A stretch of 64,000 bases of DNA, taken from NCBI GenBank assembly GCA_036852015.1, contig JAANDG010000092.1, positions 62,001-126,000 of the forward strand, given 5' to 3'. The stretch comes from Pelodera strongyloides. Taxonomy: Eukaryota; Nematoda; Chromadorea; Rhabditida; Rhabditidae. The notes beneath the pieces are model-generated. The model saw nothing but the letters and a program-made list of their open reading frames with translations, was not told where the DNA came from and did not search any database. Within the stretch, counting starts at the first letter, position 1. Each line of letters starts with the position of its first letter. Positions 51,561 to 62,102 of the stretch are shown here, in pieces. A program made the translations under genes and the position numbers.

Positions 51561-53663
51561 TTAATCACAGGAGCACTCCTCGATCACCAAGTTCTTGATC
51601 CTGTGCTCCTTGATTCGGTTGTGCTTCTCGATCGTTGCAAACTTGGCATCCTGAAAATGGAACTAATGCATCAAACAATTATAAGGTTACTTATCTGAAA
51701 AAGGATGACTTCCTCATGAATACTACTTAGTATTTTATTCTATTTTGTATATAACGACAATTCGCAACAACTAGATAGGTATTGATGCCTTACAGAAGAT
51801 CATTGAGTACTATAATTTAGAAAACTTACAACAAATTTGGTCGGGTGGCAGCACATTCCTCCAGCAATGCCTTTCTTTTCCTTCCAATTTGTGCCTGCAG
51901 CCACGCGGTGTGCCTTTAATTCGGTGGTCATCTAGATACACTAGTTTAGGATACCTAACCCACGAATAGGTCTGAATCGGCTGGGTTGATCGTCTCGTTT
52001 ACAAGAAAAGTTTACGCCGGCTTTTATAGTCTGCCAGATTATTGTTAGATCAGAAACTCAAGGTAGTTCTCACGAATGAAGTTAACGAACTAACAAACCT
52101 CTTTAAGATTGAGTCGGCAGTCGCCAGCGCACACCTTCACATTGATTCTGTTCGCGCCGACCATCTCTGGGAATCCGAGCTCTCGGATGCTGACCCACAG
52201 GTTGTACAGACAGCAACGCTCGGCCTAGACATTGTTTAGATGCTTATCATAATGAGCCGCGTCTTGTTAGCCATGCTACAGCTTAGTATAAAATAATAAT
52301 TATTATTATAATAATAATTAATTTATTACATCACAAAGATGCGCACAGAAACATACAAACCTATATGTGGCTATAATAAATAGAAAAATGCATAACCGCA
52401 AAGCTTTACTCATCAGTTATATTAGTTGAGAGTTGTAAACACTGTGTACCTTGGCATTTCTGTCCCTTGCCTTGCAAGTGTCCGGCTCTCGTCGCTTGCG
52501 GTTATATTCGACGTTCGTGCTGCGGATTTCTATGAAGGCGGCGTGCTGGAATTGTTTGGGTTGTTGAGATTCATTTCAGTTATAATAACTTCTTCTCGGT
52601 GCTCGTATATTAGTTATAGTCTATGTTTTGCACGTGAAATTTATATGGTTGCTTAGACTCACGTGATGGGAGGAGTTCGCCGAGACCATAGCCAGGTTGT
52701 GCCCTTTCCAGAGGCACTCAATCGTAATGCCCAGGAACTCCTTTTCTGTCCATCTAAATGTCACAGTATTTACACATTTACACACTCATACTTCTATATA
52801 TGTATTATTGAGGCATTCGTTCTATTTGTATGAACATACCTTTCCAGATTCTCCGGTCGGAGATGAAATTTGACGTGGTTATCCATTTCCCTGAGAGAGA
52901 AGGTCTGGGTAAACACATGTGTGTGGTCGGCCTGAATATAGTTCAACTCAACACTTTTCTAGAAAAAAAACGACCTTGATTTGAATATCAATGCTTCAAT
53001 AATATATCGCACACGTTTGATAAAACCACTTTGTAAAACAAAGAACTCACCCCGTAGTGCTCTGTCACTGTCAGGTTATAGTGCTTCGGCAAGGCGTGGT
53101 GCCGCCCGAATGGCTTGCGAACATGCACATGCAAGTCGGCATGACGAATCTAAATGAAGCATCGCGTTGGCTTAGGACATCTTGGCACTACACGTCATTT
53201 GAATTCAAGATGTCACATACGAGTAGAACCAGAAAAAAAACCCACATTGGCGAAGGAATCTTCGTCGAGGTTGAATTTGATGAGGCCTCCCTCAACATGG
53301 GCAAAGTGGATCTCCGTTATTTGAGCTCCGTCATCGATGTCATCCAGGATGGCATCTCCAATTGAAGTGCCGACTAGATCTGTGGAGTTGCTCTTCACCA
53401 TATTTTCGAACCTTCTCAGGACCTGCAAAAACTTACGTTCATTGCTTTGTACGTACGGCCCACAGAAGATGCTGAAAAATATGTGAGATTTGCTTGTACG
53501 CGTTAACTACTATCCACTAGGCATATATATACAAATCAAGTACCTCCTCCCGTCTGAAGTGAAACGCATCGTCGAGTGTTACGTCGCGATCCAGTCCCCG
53601 CTCGCACCTTCCTGTCGAAGTACTGACGATGAGAATACAGATCAGCAGGAATAAATGGTTCAT
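51561..53663 (-). CDS. TGF-beta superfamily ligand precursor, divergent activin/TGF-beta type
   Basis: Nine exons on the minus strand: 53544-53663, 53246-53422, 53051-53149, 52840-52931, 52663-52753, 52450-52545, 52099-52224, 51830-51931 and 51561-51650, giving 330 residues. A signal peptide (MNHLFLLICILIVSTST) is followed by a propeptide and a furin site RKRR at about 209-212. The mature part (about 118 residues) has nine cysteines in the order C, CC, CxxxC, CC, CxC: DTC, then RCCLYNLW, VCAGDC, GMCCHPTKF, and the end NLVIEECSCD. The extra first Cys matches the TGF-beta/activin branch and DAF-7 rather than BMPs. The usual GWxxWI stretch is replaced by RELGFPEMV, so receptor contacts may differ. 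A secreted, receptor serine/threonine kinase ligand is expected. A TATA-like CTTATAAT lies about 64 bases before the ATG. I cannot assign it to a specific C. elegans ligand. Confidence 0.93.
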
Positions 53664-53726
53664 CCTGTCGGTAGATGGTTGTTCACCCAAGGGCAACAAT
53701 ACTGGTCATTTTCCTCGGGACCACCC

Positions 53727-53734
53727 ATTATAAG
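53727..53734 (-). promoter_or_regulatory. TATA-like element upstream of the TGF-beta gene
   Basis: CTTATAAT on the minus strand about 64 bases before the start codon, a plausible core promoter; no supporting element was found. Confidence 0.3.
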
Positions 53735-53957
53735 CCTGTACGCAATTGGGCGTGGACTTGTGAAAAAAAATACCGCCTGGTTTTTTTTCTTTCAAGGCAA
53801 CACATAGAAGAAAAGACGGAGAGACAGAGAGATCACCCAGTAGACATCAAAGACTCCGCCTATTTTCACACGCTACTGTACAAAAAAATGGGGTGAGAGA
53901 AGACTGGAGTTATTGTAACCTAATGAAATGCTTTGAATGTCAAATACCAGCCATGTT

Positions 53958-54590
53958 TTAAGTGTTTTAAGGAGTTGGCCAAAGCTATCAAGAGTGTCCG
54001 GAATTGTCTCACATCATCGTTCGCCGCGCTGAGACAGCTCCGCAACGTCGAGTAGGTTACCTGCGCCGCCAAGCTGTACGTGAGCAAGTCGAGGCCAAAG
54101 TACAGCCAGTGGTGACGTCATTTGAACAAAACCAGCCCATGACACCCCAGGCTATTGAAGAACCCCGCGAGGAAATTAACTCTCAATTTTCCTCGCCCTC
54201 TCCAATGGCTACTGGTAACGCTGATCAATTAACACATGGCCACGTGGTTACCCATGTTGTTACTGATTACGAACCACCCGTTAGTTGTTCCAGCCTCATA
54301 GACGATGTGAAGGAGCTCCGTGAAATGTTTCACCATTTTTGGTGCCAGCTATTAGATTCACACGCTTTAAATAATTTCATAATTATCATTTTGTATATGC
54401 ATTTGAATTTCAATATGTTATTGCATCATTTCTAAAATTCTATTTATATATATATATTAATTGCAACTTAGAAAACAACAATGATTTAACACCACTTAAG
54501 AAGCTAGTCCTCTTGAATGTGTGTTTTTTCTCTTGCTTGTAGTGATGTGCACTGTTTTATGGAATGGAATAAAGAGTGTTAACAATACTT
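53958..54590 (+). pseudogene. 5'-truncated, frameshifted copy of the ORF1-like element
   Basis: The plus strand encodes HIIVRRAETAPQRRVGYLRR and later DDVKELREMF, clearly homologous to the C-terminal half of the ORF at 45230-45976. The preceding homologous bases (TTTTAAGGAGTTG) are in another frame because of a small indel, and the N-terminal half is absent. The 3' flank matches copy 1 down to AATAAAGAGT near 54575. 5' truncation is typical of target-primed retrotransposition. Confidence 0.65.
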
Positions 54591-55539
54591 AAATTCCAAA
54601 GATTGCAAAAAATGTTTCATGCATCATAGCCGTCAATACTTAAAATTGCAGTTGGCATAAAATAACTCAACTAATCCATATTCTTTCGGGCAACGGTCAT
54701 CGAGTTGCTGAGATATTTGCGTAATGAATTAGCCGCCTAAATGCCGAGGCAACAGTTGCTCCTGTGTAAACCATACAGATCAGCATTTTGAAGAGACTCT
54801 ATTTATCAAAGAGAGCAAAGCACACGTTCCTACTGCGCAAGGCATAGACAGCATAAACATCAGTGGGATTTATTAAGCCTCTTTTCTGTAATATCAAGCA
54901 AAGCTCAATGAAAAGAATGTACAACTAAAAGTGCAAGTCACTGCATAGCACATGTGTTCTCTGCAAATACCGTAGATGAAAGTGCAGTGGGCGGTTTCTT
55001 GTTGCTAGATCAGTTTTTGCCTATGGTCGCTTAAGAGTGCAAGCTTCCTCACTACCTCTTACAGTTCGACAGCTACTACAAGGGGAATCACTGTTCTTCC
55101 CATTTAATCATTCTAGTGCCACTGTCGAGTCAGTTACTACAATAATACAATTGTTTCTTCAGAAGATAGCTAGACATTGTGTTCACTTATATTGCTTCAA
55201 TATAGTGCTTGCAAACAGAAAGCAATCGCTTACGATCGTTGTGAAAACCTACTGTATATATTGTTTGTACGAAGGTTTACTCATTTGGGTTCTATGTATC
55301 TGTGCAAATCGAAAGTTCTTGCAATGGCTGCTGACGTATTTTTTTTCTCCAGTGCTACCACTATTTAACATGTTCAAGAGGGTTTACAGGAAAAACTGCT
55401 AGTCAAATAGTGAATCTCAAAAGATCAAGTCAGAGGAAGAGCGCCATACAGGGGAGCTAAATCCTAACAGGTATCAGGAAATGGATGTATGTTTAAATAC
55501 CCATCTGATGTCATGCAATCATTACTGATGTTTTCTTTT

Positions 55540-55715
55540 TTGCCGTGCTTTGCATTGAATTTTCCTGTTCGGTCACTAGGTCCCTTATTAGTATGTATGT
55601 GTCGTAAGGCACTTCATCTTAGGGTAACCATTTGGTTTTTGGTTTTTGTTATGTACTATTTGTATTATTGTGCATGTCTTCTTTGTTCTGTTCCATTACC
55701 AATAAACTATTATTA
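55540..55715 (+). mobile_element. Dispersed repeat 3' end, copy B
   Basis: Plus-strand partner of 50590-50785, ending CATTACCAATAAACTATTATTATT. The two copies are in opposite orientation and bracket the TGF-beta gene. Confidence 0.5.
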
Positions 55716-56815
55716 TTAAACGAGCATATATGCTTAAAAACCCTTTCCTAATACGAGCCTATATCATAGCATCGAAACACTATGACTTATTATGAAACTT
55801 GCGTGATTTGAATCAAGAAAAAAATACAACAAACTTGCTCTGGTAATTGAAATGCGGTAGCACTTTTGAAAGTTGTAAACTTTAGTAAAGTGTTGACTCA
55901 TATTTGTTAGCTGTTTCTATTGTCGTGAGGAATTTCACTAGTTGAGTTGTAAAAAAAAAGAAAAACCGAATGTTACAATGTTCTGAGTCATAACTATAAG
56001 ACGCGATGAGATTTATTTGCTCGAGATGTTCGTTTACAGTAGACAAGATCCTCGTTTCAGGGCGTAACAGTTGTTCTGTTTCACGTATCTTAAAATTAGA
56101 GAAATGCTAGGCTTCGGTCTGCATTTCCAAAAAAACTTCCCAGAAATTGAGAGTTCCCTTTCCGGTAGGAACACGAAAAGAGCTTCATCGACCAAGTTAA
56201 CGTGCCAAACACTTATTAAGTCCTATTAAACAATAGCATGTATGTATCCTTTTTTCAATACATAGGGGAATGCCTCAAAAAGTAAGTCAGCAATTATTGT
56301 CTACTAGTATTTCCTCAAACTACTGAATAACATTTTTACTTTATTAACTAGCGTTTCTGATACCATTGTGGTACAGCGCAACAGAAACTGTACTGAATGA
56401 AATGTTGGGTGCCTTTAAAATGTCTGATATTTTTGAAAAGCGGTCATTGTTGACTACAGTGAAAACCGTAGATTTCAATGGCGTCATGTTTACTCACGTA
56501 AACCGTTCGGCGCTCTTGACTTTTCGCAACAAAAAAAACTGTTCCTATCAAGGATTGCGAAAATTGGGAGAGCTTTTTCAATTTTTTTCCGCCTACGGGT
56601 TGAACCCTAAGCCCATTTTTTTTGGTAAAAGAAAAAATGAATCTGACAACATGATGGTTAAGACCTGCGTCTAATCTACAAAAAAGTGTCAGCAGACAGG
56701 AGGAAGCCCTCCACTTTCTCGTAAAAGAAAACAAAGGAAAATTCTACTCAGGGACCGTATTCCAAGAAGTATTATTGTTCTTCGATTCTTATGCTACGAA
56801 AGGGGGCACAACGGG

Positions 56816-56986
56816 TTAAAGCGAAATGCTAGCTCCTTTGGAAAATTTGCATATGATAAGCAAATCCTATGTATCCTATGCTAATTTTGTACGATTACCG
56901 TGGACGATCGTACAAAATTAGCATAGGATACATAGGATTTGCTTATCAAATGCAAATTTTCCAAAGGGGCTAGCATTTCGCTCTAA
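56816..56986. mobile_element. Foldback MITE-like element
   Basis: Two 80-base arms are almost perfect inverted copies separated by a few bases near 56900. The ends read TTAAAGCGAAATGC and GCATTTCGCTCTAA, so a TTAA-like target (one end mutated) is possible. The terminal sequence differs from the element at 25104-25504, so it is another family. Confidence 0.8.
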
Positions 56987-57189
56987 GAGATGATCAAAAA
57001 TAGTTGTTTCGGGTGTCTGAAGAGTCTGGGGAAACATATGGACTAAGTGTAAAACAAAACCAGCTTTTCGTATGTGACTCAGTTCCATGGTCAGAACATC
57101 GGTGTTAGAAACTTGGCACATGCACATGCCGTATTGCCTTGCACGAAAATGTCAAGACCAAAAATATTTATCTTTGTGCTAACAACTTA

Positions 57190-57202
57190 TTATATATATA
57201 TA

Positions 57203-57253
<51 letters not shown>
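57190..57253. repeat. AT dinucleotide repeat
   Basis: Long (AT)n tract with one internal slip. Confidence 0.9.
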
Positions 57254-57254
<1 letters not shown>

Positions 57255-58543
57255 CATTTCAGTTTAGCCTAACAGATTCTGTCACCTGCTCACTTTTCGG
57301 ATGGGCTCTTGTGGGAACCAAATAGAATGTTCGAGTTTTCGTGGGAACGATTGTCAGACAACAGTTGTCTTCCGCCTGCCACTCCTCGTTGTCTGATGGC
57401 TTCTATGTTCACATTTCTTACAGTAACGCTCATTGCTCAGTTCTCTCACACAATATGTGAAAAGTCAACCTACGTATACGTGCACGGTTTTTGCTTCACT
57501 GGTTAAACAAATAGACGGATCTCCATCGTAATCATTCATCATTTCAAACGAACAGAAGCTGAATCAGAGAAAAGTGTCTTGAAATAACCTCAGGAAAGAA
57601 TGATAGATTCGTGCTCAACTATGTTCTCAAACTAAATGACAGCATTTTAGGAGGGAGTTCCAAAAGTTCGTAAATTTGACTCATTCACATAAAGCTCGCG
57701 TCACGTTTGAACACTGATAATTGCCAAAGATTACACAATGGTAACACGAACCTTCTTTTTGTCAACATAAAAAAAAAACTTAAAATTCAACATTTATTTC
57801 GAACGTAATTTGTACACAACCCAAAAAAAATACTTTGTAAAAACTGCAAAGAAAACATGAAGCACATAAAGAACACAGTCCAACAAGCATATAAAGGGTT
57901 ACAAAATATGTACAATTCTGGTCAAAATCTGCTTAAGAATAGAGTGTATTGGAAGCAGCAGTTAGAACCGAGTACTGAAAATCATTATGTACATGTACAT
58001 AGCGCTGCAATTGAGCTAATAAGGCACACACAATGTTCATTACATTCACATATAATTTTGAAAATAGTAAGTCGTTTCTTTGGTTACAGCCGGAAAGATT
58101 CCCCGTATCAGATCGGACTCGGTTACCGTTATTTAGCCTAGAACTACTCACTACTTATGTGTACGCAGAAAGGAAAGGGAGCACAGATAATGAGATCAGC
58201 AAAATTTACACGACAAGTAAGACAACAACACCCCCACAGAAATATAAAAAAGCGAGAAAAGGAAACAGATAAAGAGTAATAAGACTAGCAGTAATCTCAG
58301 GGAAGGGATTCATCATTAACACTGGAATTAACATTGACTGAGCAGGTGTTTCACTAGTTTTTTGTTGGCACATGAATTCCGATTATTCTGTGAATCTAAG
58401 TTATTCATTTATAAGAACAATTTAGGTAGGTGTTCCGTAATCAGCGGAAATTCAATGACACTACAAGCCCTGCTAGAAAAAACGACGTACGTGAGAGGAA
58501 CCACTTGAGGTACTTGTTACGAAATGAAAAGTAACTCGAAAAA

Positions 58544-60668
58544 CTATGTGTTGCTGCCTCCCGGGCGGACAATCTGCTCCAAATAGTGTTGCATTTCCGC
58601 CTGTGAAGGTGGATCTGCCACTTCCCAAGAATCCTCCACTGGGTTTCGTACCGGTTCTTTGCACAATGGGCAGCGGAATCTGAAAAAAACAAAAATCATT
58701 TTTGTTCCCATTTTTATTCCATGAGCCGCTTGTTAACATTTTCCAAAATCCCATTGATTTCCACCTTTCTTATTAAAATAAAAAAAACTTCCACCTTTAC
58801 TTAGCCAAATATGCAGCACAGTTTACGCAAAAATACAACAAAGGAACTGAAAATAGGGGTGAATTCAACATTGAAAAAAAAAACGTACTGAGGCCTGTGC
58901 TCGAACCAGTTCATTATACACACTGTGCAAAAAGCATGAAGACATGGTAGAAGGGCCTCATTCTTTCGTTCCATACAAATCGCACATGTTCCGTCCGACA
59001 CACCACTGAAAAATATTACAGTTGCAAAAATGAATTCACTGGATTATAAAAAAAAAAGCAAGCAACGGTTCTTATTCGGGTGATCAAAAAGAGTGTATGG
59101 TATGAATGAACAGCCGATAATGTGCTCAAGGGACTACTGAAAAAAGAAGAATAACTTACTGTTCTCCCAAAATAAGTGCGCTTTTGGTCATCACATCTTC
59201 CACGTCATGTGACGGATTTTGTGCCAACGAATACGTTTGGTAGATGTTTAGCAATTGTTGTAGAGTGAGAATTCGGTACGATTTAGATATCCGAGTCACA
59301 GAATCCATCTGAACGTAAGTGTTTTGATTGCAACGATTTAAAATGATCAGCCACAAACCGAAAAGGATGCACTTGAGATTACACGAGTCTCCTGTCTTTC
59401 GCGAAGTTAGCTGAATGTCTTTCTGTTTCATTATTCAAATGCATCCCCTCTCTTGGCCTATATTTAGGCGTATCTCCTGCTACTGATGAGCAACGGTGCC
59501 CAATTTAACCAGGCATAAAAAAATGCTAGATTTGGCCCAGATAGAAAAAAGACCACAGTGATTAGAAAAAGAAAACATTTTACAGACACGACTTACCCTG
59601 AGACACACTATTCGAACAGTTTCCCTCCAAAAGGGAAATCCGGGATCCGCACTGCCCTTCTTCAAAGCGAAGCAGAGCACCTCGCCACTCTCGGACACAT
59701 TTTCTCGACATCTAAGATAAGAAAATAAGTAATTTAATACATCACACGAAAATAAAAAATGCTGGAGAAATATTCTCAACGTATAAAGTATGGTTTTTCG
59801 GTAGAGTAGTTGACTCACTAAATAGCCTCAGCCACCATGACTTTGTAAATAGCACATATTTAGTGCTCACGAAATCTAATATATTATAAGGCATTTTTTT
59901 ACCTTTGTTGTCCCACGTATGTGTATTATGAGAAGTCTATTCCACAAACTATTCATTATTAACAGGACCATAATTGCATAATGTTTTTATTTGAACGGAT
60001 TTACTGCATTACATTATGACTTCTGTATAGTATTTTGATACTTGATGCCCTGTGACTTAATGTTTCACCGTCGACTCAAATTATGATCAGGCTCTGATGT
60101 TCACGATTAATGGAACAATGTCCATAGAACTATTCAGGCAACCCCCATTTGTTGCAATAACTCCCAGTTTTGCCCAACTCTAAGATAAATTACATCATAC
60201 CAACCCGTTACAGAACATAGTCCCCTGTAAAAAAACAGAGTCCCAAATGTGGCTGATTTTGAGCAAAACATAAACGGCCTATGTAACTTTTTGGAACAAT
60301 ATATTCTCGGAATTTCTTAACTAACTAATAAATGTCAGTTAAAAGTTACCAATTGGTAGCGGCGACTACGATCATTTTAGGCAGTATTTTTATCATGTAT
60401 ATTGCATTTAAATTAGTATTTTTTTATAAAAATGCGTAAGATACCCCAATGATCCATATGTGATAATAGGGACAACAAGTGTCGGAAGTAAAAGCTGTGT
60501 TGTGGTAATTTTCCACAAGACACTTTCCCTGGCTGGAAAGTTTAAGTATAATAATAGAAACAAAAGAAATAAAATCGCCCACCTTCTATTCAGATCGACA
60601 ATATAATCAGTAAACTCTTTCCACGAAATACCAGTTACAATTGGAGGCTTCGGAAAACCATTTCCCAT
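58544..60668 (-). CDS. RNF141: RNF141-type RING finger E3 ubiquitin ligase
   Basis: Five exons on the minus strand: 60583-60668, 59597-59711, 59160-59308, 58889-59005 and 58544-58679, giving 200 residues. The start MGNGFPKPP places a Gly at position 2 like the myristoylated start of vertebrate RNF141. The N-terminal half (SWKEFTDYIVDLNRR, PFWRETVRIVCLR) aligns with RNF141 (YEEFLGRVAELN, FWKVVVRVVC). The C3HC4 RING has C124, C127, C138, H140, C143, C146, C159 and C162 within CAICMERKNEALLPC and FRCPLCKEPV. The tail EDSWEVADPPSQAEMQHYL matches the RNF141 C-terminus. It should act as a ubiquitin ligase, probably membrane-anchored by the lipid. The protein is slightly shorter than the vertebrate form (about 230). 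A TTTTTAG acceptor lies two bases before the ATG, which argues for trans-splicing there. Confidence 0.93.
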
Positions 60669-60670
60669 CA

Positions 60671-60677
60671 CTAAAAA
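60671..60677 (-). promoter_or_regulatory. Splice acceptor directly upstream of the RNF141-like ATG
   Basis: On the minus strand TATTTTTAG ends two bases before ATGGGAAATGG. No upstream coding exon is needed by comparison with the family, so SL trans-splicing is likely. Confidence 0.5.
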
Positions 60678-62097
60678 TATTCACAATTAGGAAATGACAT
60701 ACACTTGAATTTAAACACAAAAACGCAGAAGGCATTAGATTAGGCAAGTCAATGCTATAACGAAAGAAAAGAAGAAAATAGGGAAACTCGACAAATTTTA
60801 AGAATACCAAGTTTCAGTCGTTTAATAACAGGATAAAGGATAAATTTTGAAGATAAAGACTAGATCTGTCCTTTTAGAATTTGTCATTCGTTGTTCTAAA
60901 AGCTCGATTGTTCCACGCACCTTCGAAGAATCTATTGCACAACTTTAAGTAGAGCTTAGGGCGAGTTCGAAATATACTGAAAATTGAAAAGCTCGCATCT
61001 CTTTCTCTCATTTTTCCGCCATCTATACGTACTGTTTCCGGTCTATCTCGAACAAGACCTTATAAAGAAATCTAGGATAAATTACGCGGAATAGATAACA
61101 AAACAACATATCAACAAACTGAATCATCGTTTGTCGCAATCGGGCGACTGGGCTCTCTGCCAACGAATTACCGTAGTCAAGCAGGGAGTGCTAGATAGAA
61201 TACACCCTCTGCATGGCAACCGAATATTTCCTTGTGTTATGTTCGGGTGTTCGGTTACATCCGCTTCACTGTCGGCAAGACAATAGGAAAAGAACTTACT
61301 GAGTTTGTTTTCAGCAACTTTCTAATAAGAAACAAACTATTCAAGTCTAGCTAATGTTTTTTCCGTGTTTACATGCTGCCTGCCTTTACTTAGTATTTCA
61401 AATCTTGTAAAGCAGCAGTGCTGCGTTGAAAAAAAAAACGAATAACTATTTCATCAAGCTGATGCACTCTCGTGGGAAGTGATTATCATCTCTGGCATCA
61501 TTTCGTTGAATGACCTACCCGATTTTATCTCCCAAATTGATCAATCTTTACCCACACATGGGCACGCCACAAACTCATATCAGGATGCCTCGTCTGTCCT
61601 TCATGTGACATATGCCATTTTTCTTTTTATACTTTGTCAAAACCACCAGCGACTTGAAATTTCTAAGTACACTTTTGGTTCCATTTGGTTCCAATCTCTA
61701 CAAAATTCGTGCATAGACACAGTGTATGTTTGATATAGACGTTCATTAACACTCGTTGATCTCCTATGCACTATACTATTGTAATATTTAGTTTCAATGC
61801 ATGATAAGCATTTTTCTCCGGGCTTGCTTTTTGTATGACAAAAACAGCGTCGCGGAATATCCAACTTTAGTTGATGGGAGGCGCTTCACATACAACAGAT
61901 TCATCTCAGTATTGCTATCTGTGACAGCTCTTGCGGTTATTTACCCACCCGAGCAAATCTTCGAAAATTCGCCTGCTCTATTTCTCTTGTTAATTTGCTT
62001 GCTTACTCTTTACGGACCTTCATTGAATAAACGTCTTTATTGACAGTGTAGTATCAATTTGACAATTTGGTCTTTCGGTAAATTATAGAAAATTTAG
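60678..62097. other. Divergent intergenic region between RNF141-like and kynureninase genes
   Basis: About 1.4 kb shared upstream region of two divergently read genes. No gene, RNA or repeat is recognised. The splice acceptor AAATTTAG ends at 62097, five bases before the kynureninase ATG. Confidence 0.6.
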
Positions 62098-62102
62098 GCG
62101 GG

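Larger units (their letters stand above)
53664..58543. other. Repeat-rich intergenic region
   Basis: Between the TGF-beta and RNF141-like genes. It holds a truncated ORF1-like copy (53958-54590), the plus-oriented member of a repeat pair (55540-55715), a foldback element (56816-56986) and a long AT repeat (57190-57253). Remaining short frames have no recognisable domain. Confidence 0.6.

Noticed and set aside
52042..52239. 65-residue plus-strand ORF
   Set aside because: It is the antisense shadow of the cysteine-rich TGF-beta exon at 52099-52224.
56366..56674. 102-residue plus-strand ORF
   Set aside because: No domain, no splice context, antisense ORF of similar length, and it lies beside a foldback element; likely chance.
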